From NCBI GenBank assembly GCA_021201905.1, contig JAJQEA010000020.1, positions 1 to 35,486 of the forward strand: a stretch of 35,486 nt of DNA, in the 5' to 3' direction. The notes under the pieces are model-generated. The model was given only the letters and a program-made list of their open reading frames with translations. It was not told the origin of the DNA and searched no databases. The DNA comes from Clostridia bacterium (GTDB lineage: Bacteria > Bacillota > Clostridia > Lachnospirales > Lachnospiraceae). Both the position numbers and the translations under genes were made by a program. Positions 8,812 through 18,186 of the stretch are shown here, in pieces. Position 1 is the stretch's first letter, and each line of letters opens with the position of its first letter.

Positions 8812-10118
8812 ATACAGACTATGCAAGAAAAAACCAGCAGATAGCCAACAGCTTCTACAACCTGGGCCTGGAAAAGGCCAGGATACGGGATCTGTCCGGC
8901 GCGGCCCAGTGCCTGAAGAAAAGCCTGCATTTTAATAAGTATCAGACAGATGCCAGGAATCTGCTGGGACTGATATACTATGAGAACGGGGAAGTGGCAG
9001 ACGCCCTGGTACAGTGGGTCATCAGCCTGAACCTGCAGCCGGAGGATAATCTGGCGGACCATTATCTGGATGAGATTCAGAGGAAGCCGGGACAGCTGGA
9101 GATAGAGAGCCAGAATGTGAAAACATTTAACCAGGCCCTCTGGCACGCCCAAAACGGCAGCGATGATTTGGCCATTCTCCAGCTGGCCAGGGTGGTGGAG
9201 TCCAATCCTCATTTTGTGAAGGCCCACCTTCTTCTGGCCCTGCTATATATGGCCAGGGAGGATTTTAATAAGGCCGGGCGCTGTCTGTACAAGATTCTCC
9301 AGATTGACAAGAGCAATCAGAAGGCCCTGTACTACATGTCCATTGTAAAGCAGAATACAGGCAGGGCAGACGCGGAGAAGCGCAAGATGGTGAAGGCATT
9401 TTCCCATCGGAAGATGGAGGATGACGATGTCATCATCCCTAATACTTATAAGGAAAATACGGGCATCTCCACCGTGTTCCACATCATCATAGGACTGGTT
9501 CTGGGCATTATGGCATTTTATTTTCTCATTCTGCCGGCCAGAACAAGGGACCTGAACAGCATTCATGACAACAACCTGAAATCCTACATGCAGAAGCTTA
9601 ACAACGCGAATCAGCAGTACGATATTCTGAAATCGGATTATGACGAGCTGGATGCCCACACAAAGGAGATTCAGGCCCGCCTGGACGAGCTGACCACAGG
9701 AAACACCAGCGTCATTGCCCAGTACCAGGGACTGATTTGGATCCTGCAGGATTACAGAAACGGTGATTTGGTGGCCGCGGCCAAGGCATTTGCCGGAGCC
9801 GGTTTTGATTTGATTGAGGACGAAAACATACAGGCCATTGTGGAAAATATACGTCAGGATATGACGGCCAATATCTACCAGAGCCTGGTGGACCGGGGAC
9901 TTCAGCTGTGGAATGCAGGCAATAAGACGGAGGCCATGGATTATTTCCAGGCCAGTCTGACCATAAAACCGGATAATCCGGAAGCCCTGTTCTATGTGGG
10001 GCGTCTGTACCAGGATGCCGGCGACACGGACAATGCCAATTCCATGTTTGACAAAGTGGTCAATGAATTCCCGGATTCCGAGTATGTGGACCGGGCAAAG
10101 AATGCCAGGGGTTATTAA
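8808..10118 (+). CDS. TPR-repeat membrane-anchored protein
   Basis: TPR-like repeats at the N-terminus (YNLGLEKARIRDLSGAAQCLKKSLHFNKYQTDARNLLGLIYYENGE) and C-terminus (AMDYFQASLTIKPDNPEALFYVGRLYQDAGDTDNA); internal TM TVFHIIIGLVLGIMAFYFLIL followed by a coiled coil. Confidence 0.8.
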   Translation: MNTDYARKNQQIANSFYNLGLEKARIRDLSGAAQCLKKSLHFNKYQTDARNLLGLIYYENGEVADALVQWVISLNLQPEDNLADHYLDEIQRKPGQLEIESQNVKTFNQALWHAQNGSDDLAILQLARVVESNPHFVKAHLLLALLYMAREDFNKAGRCLYKILQIDKSNQKALYYMSIVKQNTGRADAEKRKMVKAFSHRKMEDDDVIIPNTYKENTGISTVFHIIIGLVLGIMAFYFLILPARTRDLNSIHDNNLKSYMQKLNNANQQYDILKSDYDELDAHTKEIQARLDELTTGNTSVIAQYQGLIWILQDYRNGDLVAAAKAFAGAGFDLIEDENIQAIVENIRQDMTANIYQSLVDRGLQLWNAGNKTEAMDYFQASLTIKPDNPEALFYVGRLYQDAGDTDNANSMFDKVVNEFPDSEYVDRAKNARGY

Positions 10119-10135
10119 TTTAAACGGTTTTTCAG

Positions 10136-10188
10136 GAAAGATACTACAGAAGATAAGAAATATGTCTTTTGTGGTATCTTTTTTTGTA
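10136..10188 (+). terminator. Intrinsic terminator after TPR gene
   Basis: AAGATACtACAgAAGA...TCTTtTGTgGTATCTT followed by a TTTTT tract. Confidence 0.7.
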
Positions 10189-10220
10189 TTTTATAGGCAC
10201 TGAGAAAGGAGTATGAAGGG

Positions 10221-10562
10221 ATGGAACAGACAATGTTTACGTATGAGGCCAGGGAGCAGATGCTGGTGATTCACCTTCCGAAGGAGCTGGACCACCATAA
10301 CTGCAGGAATCTGAAACGGGATACGGACCTGCTGCTGGCAGAGAATTACATCAATCGGATTGTATTTGATTTTACCCACACATCATTTATGGATTCATCC
10401 GGCATCGGGGTGCTTTTAAACTGCTATAAGCAGATGGCGGCCAGCCGGGGAACCGTGGCCTATTACGGGGCAGGGCTCCAGGTCAGGCGGATACTGGAGA
10501 TGGGCGGGGTAAGCCGCCTTATCAAAGGATATGAAGACAGGGAATCAGCAATAAAGGGATGA
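10221..10562 (+). CDS. spoIIAA: Anti-sigma F factor antagonist
   Basis: STAS protein with phosphorylation-site motif SFMDSSGIGVLLNCYKQM; position before spoIIAB-sigF. Confidence 0.95.
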   Translation: MEQTMFTYEAREQMLVIHLPKELDHHNCRNLKRDTDLLLAENYINRIVFDFTHTSFMDSSGIGVLLNCYKQMAASRGTVAYYGAGLQVRRILEMGGVSRLIKGYEDRESAIKG

Positions 10563-11017
10563 AAAAGATGGAGGATAAGAAGATGGAGACAAACAGAGAA
10601 CATATGAGGCTGGAAATGGAGAGCCTTTCCCGGAATGAGGAGTTTGCCAGGGTGGTGACGGCCGTGTTCATGAGCAGGCTGGACCCCACCCTGGAGGAGG
10701 TGGATGATGTGAAGACAGCCGTATCCGAGGCAGTGACCAATGCAGTCATACATGGCTACAGGGGAGGGCAGGGAACCATATACCTGGACCTGACCGCGGA
10801 TTTGGAGGAACGGGTATTGACCGTGGCGGTGAAGGACTGCGGCGTGGGCATAGCGGACGTGAAACAGGCCACGGAGCCCATGTTTACCACGGATCCTGAG
10901 GGGGAGCGCTCCGGCATGGGATTTTCCTTCATGGAGGCATTTATGGACCAGGTAGAGGTGGAGTCCCGACCCAACCAGGGCACATTGGTGACAATGAAGA
11001 AATCCATCGGCAGGTGA
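10559..11017 (+). CDS. spoIIAB: Anti-sigma F factor (serine kinase)
   Basis: GHKL ATPase motifs EAVTNAVIHGY, VKDCGVGIADV, ERSGMGFSFMEAFMD; overlaps neighbouring genes. Confidence 0.95.
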   Translation: MKKMEDKKMETNREHMRLEMESLSRNEEFARVVTAVFMSRLDPTLEEVDDVKTAVSEAVTNAVIHGYRGGQGTIYLDLTADLEERVLTVAVKDCGVGIADVKQATEPMFTTDPEGERSGMGFSFMEAFMDQVEVESRPNQGTLVTMKKSIGR

Positions 11018-11736
11018 CGGCGATGGATGAGACCATGAAATTAATCAATATGGCTCACGAAGGGGATAAAGCGGCAAGGGACCAGCTGGTCATGGACAAT
11101 GTGGGACTCATATGGAGCATTGTCAGGCGGTTCTCAGGCCGGGGATATGAGATGGAGGATCTGTTCCAGATTGGAAGCATCGGACTGATTAAGGCCATCG
11201 ACAAATTCGACACAGGTTTTGACGTGAAATTTTCCACCTATGCAGTGCCCATGATTACAGGGGAAATCAAGCGTTTTCTCAGGGATGACGGTATGATAAA
11301 GGTCAGCCGTTCCATCAAGGAGCTGGGGGTTAAGGTCAGGGCCGCCAGGGAGGAAATGACATACAGTCTGGGCAGGGAGCCCGCCATTGAGGAGATAGCA
11401 GGCAGGCTGGGCACCAGCCGTGAGGAGGTGGCGGCGTCCCTGGAGGCGGCAGCGGAGGTGGAGTCACTGTACCGTCCGGCGGACAGCGGAGATGAAAATT
11501 CCACCTATCTTATGGACCGGCTGGCCCAGGACAACAATGACCATGAGGATTTGTTAAACCGAATGGTTTTAAAGGATTTGATGGAGGGACTTGAGGAGGA
11601 GCAGAGGGAAATTATACTGCGCAGATATTTTTACAATGAGACCCAGACCCAGATTGCCGGCGAGCTGGGCATTTCTCAGGTACAGGTTTCACGTCTGGAA
11701 AAACGTATATTGAAAGAAATGAGGAAAAAACTGTAA
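11014..11736 (+). CDS. sigF: RNA polymerase sporulation sigma factor SigF
   Basis: Sigma70 region 2 (DLFQIGSIGLIKAIDKFDTGFDVKFSTYAVPMITGEIKRFLRDDG) and region 4 (TQTQIAGELGISQVQVSRLEKRIL). Confidence 0.96.
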   Translation: MTAMDETMKLINMAHEGDKAARDQLVMDNVGLIWSIVRRFSGRGYEMEDLFQIGSIGLIKAIDKFDTGFDVKFSTYAVPMITGEIKRFLRDDGMIKVSRSIKELGVKVRAAREEMTYSLGREPAIEEIAGRLGTSREEVAASLEAAAEVESLYRPADSGDENSTYLMDRLAQDNNDHEDLLNRMVLKDLMEGLEEEQREIILRRYFYNETQTQIAGELGISQVQVSRLEKRILKEMRKKL

Positions 11737-11750
11737 ACAAAAGCCGCAAG

Positions 11751-11779
11751 GTATAAAAAGTTCCATGGAAGTCATACTA
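11751..11779 (+). promoter_or_regulatory. Predicted SigG/SigF-type forespore promoter
   Basis: GTATA (11751-11755), 17-bp spacer, CATACTA (11773-11779), the -10 typical of SigG/SigF promoters; directly upstream of the spoVA block. Confidence 0.6.
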
Positions 11780-11824
11780 GATACCAGAAACCAATTAACT
11801 TTTCTTGAAAAGGATGTGATTCTT

Positions 11825-12070
11825 ATGGGTTTTGGTAAACGAGTATGTGAGCTGCTTGCAGTCTTAGCCTCCCTTCTCCTGATAGGGGCCCTGGTATGGT
11901 ATCTGTCCTCAGGTTTCGGAGACAGGGGATATGAAAAGGAAGGGACGCTGGTGTGGGAGGAGATGGACGAGCCTTCCATGGAAGAGGAAGCATGTCCGGC
12001 CTTTGTGACTGACCCTGTGTCCATGATGTTCGGACAGCAGGAAATCCAAAGGAGCGGAAGGGGACTATGA
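11825..12070 (+). CDS. Small single-TM protein of unknown function between sigF and spoVAA
   Basis: MGFGKRVCELLAVLASLLLIGALVWYLSSGFGDRGYEKEGTLVWEEMDEPSMEEEACPAF...; 3' end overlaps the spoVAA start. ORF track start 11765 overlaps the predicted promoter. Confidence 0.65.
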   Translation: MGFGKRVCELLAVLASLLLIGALVWYLSSGFGDRGYEKEGTLVWEEMDEPSMEEEACPAFVTDPVSMMFGQQEIQRSGRGL

Positions 12071-12693
12071 ACCATACAGTCTATTTAAAACTAAATCAAA
12101 TCACGGAGCTGACTCACAAGGACGTTGTCCTAAAGGACGTGGCCCAGGTTTACTGCGACGACCAGAATGTGATGAATAAATGCAACGCCATGAAGGTCAT
12201 GACCGTGAAGGTGGATGCCAAGCGGCGTTATATCATGAGCGCCCTGGATGTAATCAACAAGTTAAAACAGCTGGACTCCACCATTGATGTAAACAACGTG
12301 GGGGAGGCGGATTTCATCATTGCCTACAAACCGCCTTCCCCGCCTGCTTACATCTGGCAGTGGACCAAGACCATATTTGTCTGCCTGGTGTGCTTTTTCG
12401 GCGCGGCCTTTGCCATCATGACTTTTAACAATGACGTCAGCGTCACCGATGTGTTTAGCGAGGTGTTCAAGCTGGTCATGGGTTATGAGTCCGGAGGCTT
12501 CATCGTGCTGGAGGTCAGCTACTCCGTGGGCCTGGCCGTGGGTATCATCGGTTTCTTCAACCATTTCGCAGCCATAAAACTGAATACGGACCCCACGCCG
12601 TTAGAGGTGGAAATGCGCCTTTATGAGGACAATATCAGTAAGACCCTGATTGCCAATGACGGCAGAAAGGAGTCTAAAATTGATATTACTTAA
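12067..12693 (+). CDS. spoVAA: Stage V sporulation protein AA
   Basis: 208 aa; N-terminal soluble domain then TM helices (WQWTKTIFVCLVCFFGAAFAIMTFNNDVSVTDVF); operon position. Confidence 0.9.
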   Translation: MNHTVYLKLNQITELTHKDVVLKDVAQVYCDDQNVMNKCNAMKVMTVKVDAKRRYIMSALDVINKLKQLDSTIDVNNVGEADFIIAYKPPSPPAYIWQWTKTIFVCLVCFFGAAFAIMTFNNDVSVTDVFSEVFKLVMGYESGGFIVLEVSYSVGLAVGIIGFFNHFAAIKLNTDPTPLEVEMRLYEDNISKTLIANDGRKESKIDIT

Positions 12694-13123
12694 AAAATGT
12701 CTGCTGGCGTTCTTCGGTCTGTGCGCCGGCGGCATCATTGCGGCCGGCGTATATGCGTTCCTGGCAATCATCGGTGTGTTTGTGCGCCTTATGGGAAAGA
12801 CCGGTACAAGGAAGCATATTTTTCTGTATGAGACAGTGATTATTCTGGGCGGAGTCCTGGGAAATATACTGGATATTTATGAGTTCCCCATTTATATGGG
12901 ACCCTATCTGGGCACTCTTTTCATATGTGCCTTCGGACTGTCCGTTGGGATTTTCGTGGGCTGTCTGGTCATGTCACTGGCAGAGACACTGAAAGCCCTT
13001 CCGGTTATCAGCCGGAGGATTCATCTGGCCGTGGGGCTTCAGTACCTGATATTTGCCCTGGCCGCAGGGAAAATGGCAGGATCTCTGGTATATTTCTGGA
13101 ATCATATGGCTTCCCTTGGATGA
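12680..13123 (+). CDS. spoVAB: Stage V sporulation protein AB (TTG start inferred)
   Basis: MILLKKCLLAFFGLCAGGIIAAGVYAFLAIIGVFVRL...GNILDIYEFPI; SD aaaggag upstream of TTG; overlaps the spoVAA end. Confidence 0.88.
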   Translation: MILLKKCLLAFFGLCAGGIIAAGVYAFLAIIGVFVRLMGKTGTRKHIFLYETVIILGGVLGNILDIYEFPIYMGPYLGTLFICAFGLSVGIFVGCLVMSLAETLKALPVISRRIHLAVGLQYLIFALAAGKMAGSLVYFWNHMASLG

Positions 13124-13206
13124 TGAGGCCAGAGGTGATGAGTGAAAGAGGATGAGCCAAAATGGGTTTGGGCTGTCCGCAGCCAGATTTTGAGAGGAGT
13201 AAGCAA

Positions 13207-13662
13207 ATGGAGATTGATAAGAAAAAATATGAGGAGTACGTGAAACAGGTAACTCCCACCCACAGCCTGGCAAAGAACATGGCAGCGGCCTTCCTGGTAG
13301 GCGGACTTATCTGCGTGCTGGGACAGTTTGCCCTGAATTTCATGATGAACAACATGGGCATGGACCAGGAGACGGCAGCGGCCTGGACCCTGCTGGAGCT
13401 GATTCTTTTGAGCATCCTGCTGACCAGATTTAATATCTATCCCAAGATTGTAAAGTTCGGGGGAGCAGGCGCCCTGGTGCCCATAACGGGATTTGCCAAT
13501 TCCGTGGTGGCTCCGGCCATCGAGTTTCACGCGGAGGGCGAGGTGTTCGGCGTTGGCTGTAAGATATTCACCATTGCCGGGCCGGTGATTTTGTACGGGG
13601 TTTTGACCAGCTGGGTGTTGGGGCTGATTTACTGGATTGGGAAGATGATGGGGATTTTTTAA
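13207..13662 (+). CDS. spoVAC: Stage V sporulation protein AC
   Basis: MEIDKKKYEEYVKQVTPTHSLAKNMAAAFLVGGLICVLGQ...GAGALVPITGFANSVVAPAIEFHAEGEVFGVG; SD gaggag. Confidence 0.95.
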   Translation: MEIDKKKYEEYVKQVTPTHSLAKNMAAAFLVGGLICVLGQFALNFMMNNMGMDQETAAAWTLLELILLSILLTRFNIYPKIVKFGGAGALVPITGFANSVVAPAIEFHAEGEVFGVGCKIFTIAGPVILYGVLTSWVLGLIYWIGKMMGIF

Positions 13663-13668
13663 ATGTGC

Positions 13669-13709
13669 ATGGACTGGGAACCATTTCCTGGTCCATATTT
13701 TTGTTTTTG
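13669..13709 (+). terminator. Strong intrinsic-terminator-like hairpin inside the spoVA cluster
   Basis: ATGGACTGGGAA-ccat-TTCCTGGTCCAT (12-bp stem with two G:U) followed by ATTTTTGTTTTTG. Confidence 0.7.
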
Positions 13710-13776
13710 AGTATTTTTCCGGAAACGAGGGATACTGTAATTATTATATCCTGTCACAGGAAGGAGAGTACATGAA

Positions 13777-14799
13777 ATGGGACAGATGAAAGGCAAGGCA
13801 AGTATTGAATTTGAACACCCACCGGTCATCATAAGCGCTGGCTCCGTCGTTGGAAAAAAAGAGGGGGAAGGTCCTCTGGGAAGCCTGTTCGACGAGGTGG
13901 AGCTGGACGATATGTTTGGTATGGATAATTGGGAACAGGCAGAGAGCACCATGCAGAAGAAAACCGCGGATCTGGTCATCGAAAAGGGCGGCATACGAAA
14001 GGGCGACCTGCGCTATCTGTTTGCGGGCGATCTGCTGGGGCAGCTCATAGCCACATCCTTTGGCACCGTGGATTTGGAGATACCTCTTTTTGGCCTTTAC
14101 GGAGCCTGCTCCACCATGGGGGAGGCATTGGGCCTGGGGGCGATGGCGGTCAACGCGGGATACGCGGACCAGGTCATGTCCATGGCGTCCAGCCATTTTG
14201 CCACCGCTGAAAAGCAGTTTCGTTTTCCGCTGGCCTATGGGAACCAGCGGCCCCCCTCTGCCACATGGACTGTAACGGGCTGCGGCGCCGTGGTTCTGGC
14301 CGGAAACCGGAAGGATGGCATGGCCCGCATCGCAGGCATTACAATGGGACGCATGGTGGACATGGGCGCCAAGGATTCCATGAATATGGGAGCAGCCATG
14401 GCCCCGGCGGCCTTCCACACCATTGAGCAGAACCTGGAGGATTTCCAGGTCAATGAGACCTGGTATGATAAAATCATCACCGGGGACCTGGGAGAGGTGG
14501 GAAGGACCATCCTGCTGGAGTTTATGAAGAATAAGGGAAGGGACTTAAGCCAGCTTCACATGGACTGCGGTATGGAGATATACGATAAGGAACAGCAGGA
14601 CACCCATGCAGGGGGAAGCGGATGCGGCTGCTCCGCCGTCACCCTTTGTTCCTACATCCTCCCCAAGGTGCAGGACGGCACCTGGAAGCGGGTCCTGTTT
14701 GTACCCACCGGGGCCCTGCTGTCCTCAGTCAGCTTCAATGAAGGACAGAGCATACCGGGCATTGCCCACGCAGTCGTCATTGAACATATAGACAGTTAA
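13777..14799 (+). CDS. spoVAD: Stage V sporulation protein AD
   Basis: Thiolase-like fold protein; EFEHPPVIISAGSVVGKKEGEGPLG..FDEVELDDMFG, AESTMQKKTADLVIEKGG. Confidence 0.95.
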   Translation: MGQMKGKASIEFEHPPVIISAGSVVGKKEGEGPLGSLFDEVELDDMFGMDNWEQAESTMQKKTADLVIEKGGIRKGDLRYLFAGDLLGQLIATSFGTVDLEIPLFGLYGACSTMGEALGLGAMAVNAGYADQVMSMASSHFATAEKQFRFPLAYGNQRPPSATWTVTGCGAVVLAGNRKDGMARIAGITMGRMVDMGAKDSMNMGAAMAPAAFHTIEQNLEDFQVNETWYDKIITGDLGEVGRTILLEFMKNKGRDLSQLHMDCGMEIYDKEQQDTHAGGSGCGCSAVTLCSYILPKVQDGTWKRVLFVPTGALLSSVSFNEGQSIPGIAHAVVIEHIDS

Positions 14800-14811
14800 G
14801 GAGGTAAGGAC

Positions 14812-15165
14812 ATGGACTATTTAAAAGCGTTTATCGTGGGAGGAATTATCTGCGCCCTGGTGCAGATTCTGCTGGAAAAGACAAAGATGATGCCGGGACG
14901 TGTTATGGTCACCCTGGTGGTCAGCGGCGCCATACTGGGAGCCATAGGGCTCTATGAACCCTTTGCGAAATGGGCGGGGGCAGGGGCCACCGTGCCTCTT
15001 CTGGGCTTTGGAAACACACTCTGGAAGGGTGTAAAGGAGGGAATCGGAGAGGACGGGCTCCTGGGTATCTTCAAGGGCGGATTCACAGCCAGTTCCGCGG
15101 GAATATGCGGCGCACTGGTATTCGGCTATCTGGCGTCCCTTGTGTTTAAGCCGAAAATGAAATAA
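14812..15165 (+). CDS. spoVAE: Stage V sporulation protein AE (AEb type)
   Basis: 117 aa multi-TM; YLKAFIVGGIICALVQILLEKTKMMPGRVMVTLVVSGAILGAIGLYEPFAKWAGAGATVPLLGFGNTLWKGV. Confidence 0.93.
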   Translation: MDYLKAFIVGGIICALVQILLEKTKMMPGRVMVTLVVSGAILGAIGLYEPFAKWAGAGATVPLLGFGNTLWKGVKEGIGEDGLLGIFKGGFTASSAGICGALVFGYLASLVFKPKMK

Positions 15166-15181
15166 TGACAGCAGCATAACA

Positions 15182-15229
15182 AAAAACCGGGACACAGCCG
15201 TCACATGACGGCTTTTGTTCCGATTTTTT
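15182..15229. terminator. Bidirectional intrinsic terminator between convergent spoVAE and PBP genes
   Basis: AAAAAACCGGGACACAGCCGTCA-ca-TGACGGCTTTTGTTCCGATTTTTT; T-tract on both strands. Confidence 0.8.
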
Positions 15230-15278
15230 ACATGTCTCTATATCGGTCAGTACTGGTTTTGTACTGGATTTTGGGCTG

Positions 15279-17972
15279 CTAGTAAGGCCGGTTGCCCGGG
15301 CCGAATCCTTCGGTGGATTCCTGTGTGCTCTGGTATCCCGGACCGATGGGAGTCACGGTAGGTCCTGTATTTCCGGGCTCACCGGTGTTTGGCGGAATGA
15401 TGGTGGAGGCATCGGAGTGAATGGTGCAGTAACCCGGAATGGCAAATACGGAATCGTCCGTTGCTCCCTCCTCGCCCTCCGGCAGTGTCATGCACACCCT
15501 GCTGGTCTTTGTGGGGCAGTAAGGAGTGGGGCGCATCCCTGACTCCGCGCATACGGTAACCTCCACATGCTTGTCGCAGACTTCCGTGGGAGCGGTTCCC
15601 TTTGCAAAATACTCGGTGTAGACCGCATTTCCCCTGGGGTCGCGGTTGCAGACACCGGAGACAGCCCTCTTGCCGGATTTGCGGCAGATTTCCGCTGTCT
15701 CAATGCTGTCCGGCACCGTAAAGCCCGGATCGGACATCCCCTCATGGACACGGTTCATGATATTGCGCCAGATATCCTTGTGGAAGGAGGTGCCGCCGTT
15801 GTTTACATTGCCGTGCTTCAGCTTCTGGTTGCTGTCACATCCGCCCCATATGCCGGCGGTGTAGTAAGGCGTGTAGCCCACGAACCACACATCGTTGTTG
15901 GAGGTGGTGGTGCCGCTCTTGCCGGCCGCAGTCATGCCTGTCAGGGCGGCGCGGGTACTGGTGGAGTTGATGGACACGCCAGGGCGGGTGAATTTGCGGT
16001 TGCTCTTCATGGATTCCGACATGGCGTCCGTTAAAAGGAAGGCCGTGGAATCCTTTAACACCTGCTTTGTCTCCGGTTCATTGTCTATGAGGACCTTTCC
16101 GTTGTGGTCCAGTATCTTGGTGAAGAAACGGGGCTTTGTGTACACGCCGCCGTTGGCAATGGAGGCATAGGCCGATGTCAGCTCCAGGTTGGAAACACCC
16201 TTCGTGATGCCGCCCAGGGCGGTGGCTGCTCCCAGGTCATCCTTTGTAAGGGAGGTAATGCCCATGTTCTCCGCGTATTCCACGCCCAGCTGAGGCGTGA
16301 CTGTCTCCATCAGGCAGCGCACAGCTACAATGTTCATGGAGTAGATGATGCCGTCACGGATGCTGGAATAACCGGTAAAGCCATAGTCGGAATTCCACCA
16401 GTTCCTGAAGGTCTTGGTTTCTATGGTGTAAGGCGCGTCGTAGTAGACCGTGCCCAGGGTGGCGCCGCAGGCGTCCAGGGCAGGCGCGAAGGCCGCGATA
16501 ACCTTAAAGGTGGAGCCTGGCTGGCGGTATACGTTGCTGGCGCGGTTTAAGGTAAGGCTGGCCGTCTTTTCGCCGCGGCCGCCGCACAGCGCCTTGACCT
16601 CGCCGGTGTGCTGGTCTAACAGAACAAAGGAGGCCTGGGGCTGTAGTATCAGGTTCTGGCGCTCTCCGATGATTTCATCGCCGTCCTTTAAAAGCCATGC
16701 CTTATACTGGTCAATGTCGTCCTGGACCGCTTCCTTGGAAGCGTAGAGTCCCTCAAAGGAGGAATCTCCCAGCACGCTCTTGCGGAAGGTGCGCAGGTTC
16801 TCCTCTGAATAGTGCTCCGTGGTGCCGTCTGCGTGGGTAATGGAAAGCCTGTACTCCACGGAATACTTGGCAACGGAATAGTTGTCCGGGTTATTGATCT
16901 CCTCGTCCACAATGGCCTGTAAGGCCGGGTCCTGGGTGGTATAAATCTGGAGTCCGCCGGAATACAGGAGATTGCTGGCCTGGCTTTCCGTGTAATCCAG
17001 CTTTTCCATCAGGGCACTTATGACCTGTTCAATGAGCTCGTCCGTAAAATAGCTGTAATGGCTGTTGGTTCCCTTGGTGGCTGTATCCACGTTCTGTATC
17101 CTGTTGTACACATCATCAGCCAGGGCTTCCTCCTGCTGGGCCTTGGTGATATACTCCTGCTCATACATATACTGGAGTACGATTCTCCGGCGTTCCGCAT
17201 TGTTCTCGCGTCCTGATATGGGATTGAGTCTGGATGGATTCTTGGTGATGGATGCAAGAACGGTACACTCGGAGAGGGTCAGGTCGGAAACGTCCTTGTT
17301 GAAATAGCGTTTGGCCGCCACCTTTACTCCCAGGGTGTTGTTGCCCAGGTTGATGGTGTTGAGATAGTTGGTGATGATCCGTTTCTTGGTGTCTTCCTTG
17401 CTCATGCCGGAATTTTTTTCCAGCTGCACGGCAAGGTACTGCTCCTGCAGTTTGCGCTCAATCCTGGCGCCCCAGCCGGATTCCATTCCGCCGGAGAACA
17501 CGTTGTTCTTGATGAGCTGCTGTGTTATGGTGCTTCCGCCGCCCGCGTAGTCGTCGCTGACAACGCCCTTTACAGCCCTGGCAATGGAGCGGATGTCGAT
17601 GCCGTTGTGGGTCCAGAAGCGGGAATCCTCAATGGTCACGAACGCATTTACCAAATCCTTTGGAAGCTCCTCGTAGGTGGCTTCCTCACGGTTGGAGCCG
17701 CTGGTGACCAGGGTATCCGTCAGGTTCCCGGCAGAGTCGTATACCGCGGTGGCAAAACGGCTGGGCTGAATGTTTAGAATATCAACAGAAGGGGCATTAT
17801 CTATAATACCTTTAACCATACCGAAACCGATGGAGGCGCCCACTACTGCCAGAAACAAAAACAGGACAAACAGCGCCTTAAATATATTAAGGAGCAGCCT
17901 TGAAGCGTATTTGCCCGATTTAGAGTGGAGAGACTTAAGCCTGCGCTCAGCCTCGTACTTTCCATAGTTCAT
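15279..17972 (-). CDS. Class A penicillin-binding protein (transglycosylase/transpeptidase, PBP1A family)
   Basis: EDSRFWTHNGIDIRSIARAVKG, GGSTITQQLIKN, NRASNVYRQPGSTFKVIAAFAP, AAGKSGTTTSNNDVWFVGYTP. Confidence 0.95.
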   Translation of the reverse strand: MNYGKYEAERRLKSLHSKSGKYASRLLLNIFKALFVLFLFLAVVGASIGFGMVKGIIDNAPSVDILNIQPSRFATAVYDSAGNLTDTLVTSGSNREEATYEELPKDLVNAFVTIEDSRFWTHNGIDIRSIARAVKGVVSDDYAGGGSTITQQLIKNNVFSGGMESGWGARIERKLQEQYLAVQLEKNSGMSKEDTKKRIITNYLNTINLGNNTLGVKVAAKRYFNKDVSDLTLSECTVLASITKNPSRLNPISGRENNAERRRIVLQYMYEQEYITKAQQEEALADDVYNRIQNVDTATKGTNSHYSYFTDELIEQVISALMEKLDYTESQASNLLYSGGLQIYTTQDPALQAIVDEEINNPDNYSVAKYSVEYRLSITHADGTTEHYSEENLRTFRKSVLGDSSFEGLYASKEAVQDDIDQYKAWLLKDGDEIIGERQNLILQPQASFVLLDQHTGEVKALCGGRGEKTASLTLNRASNVYRQPGSTFKVIAAFAPALDACGATLGTVYYDAPYTIETKTFRNWWNSDYGFTGYSSIRDGIIYSMNIVAVRCLMETVTPQLGVEYAENMGITSLTKDDLGAATALGGITKGVSNLELTSAYASIANGGVYTKPRFFTKILDHNGKVLIDNEPETKQVLKDSTAFLLTDAMSESMKSNRKFTRPGVSINSTSTRAALTGMTAAGKSGTTTSNNDVWFVGYTPYYTAGIWGGCDSNQKLKHGNVNNGGTSFHKDIWRNIMNRVHEGMSDPGFTVPDSIETAEICRKSGKRAVSGVCNRDPRGNAVYTEYFAKGTAPTEVCDKHVEVTVCAESGMRPTPYCPTKTSRVCMTLPEGEEGATDDSVFAIPGYCTIHSDASTIIPPNTGEPGNTGPTVTPIGPGYQSTQESTEGFGPGNRPY

Positions 17973-18044
17973 AGATTCTCCTTTTCGTACATAATCTGAA
18001 TGGAATCCGCCCCCCCCCTGCGGACCCGTTTACCTATCCTGTAG

Positions 18045-18073
18045 ATTATACACCAGTTTTGTAAAATTGAAAA
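18045..18073 (-). promoter_or_regulatory. Predicted promoter for the PBP gene
   Basis: On the minus strand TTTTCA, 17-bp spacer, TATAAT (18050-18045); -35 is weak. Confidence 0.4.
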
Positions 18074-18186
18074 GGTTTAAATATGCCCTTGCCATCGCCT
18101 GATATCTATATTATGATAAAAAATAGGTAAAAAATGTCGAATGGTGGGGAAGGCAGCCCACAAATAACCGTAAAGGAGCCGTAAAA

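Noticed and set aside
10130-10160. SigH-like promoter (aggaaag..aagaaat) for spoIIAA
   Set aside because: Weak match, and it overlaps the predicted terminator of the TPR gene; not reported as a feature.
15567-16550. Plus-strand ORFs opposite the PBP gene
   Set aside because: Antisense to a well-supported class A PBP; no protein-family features.
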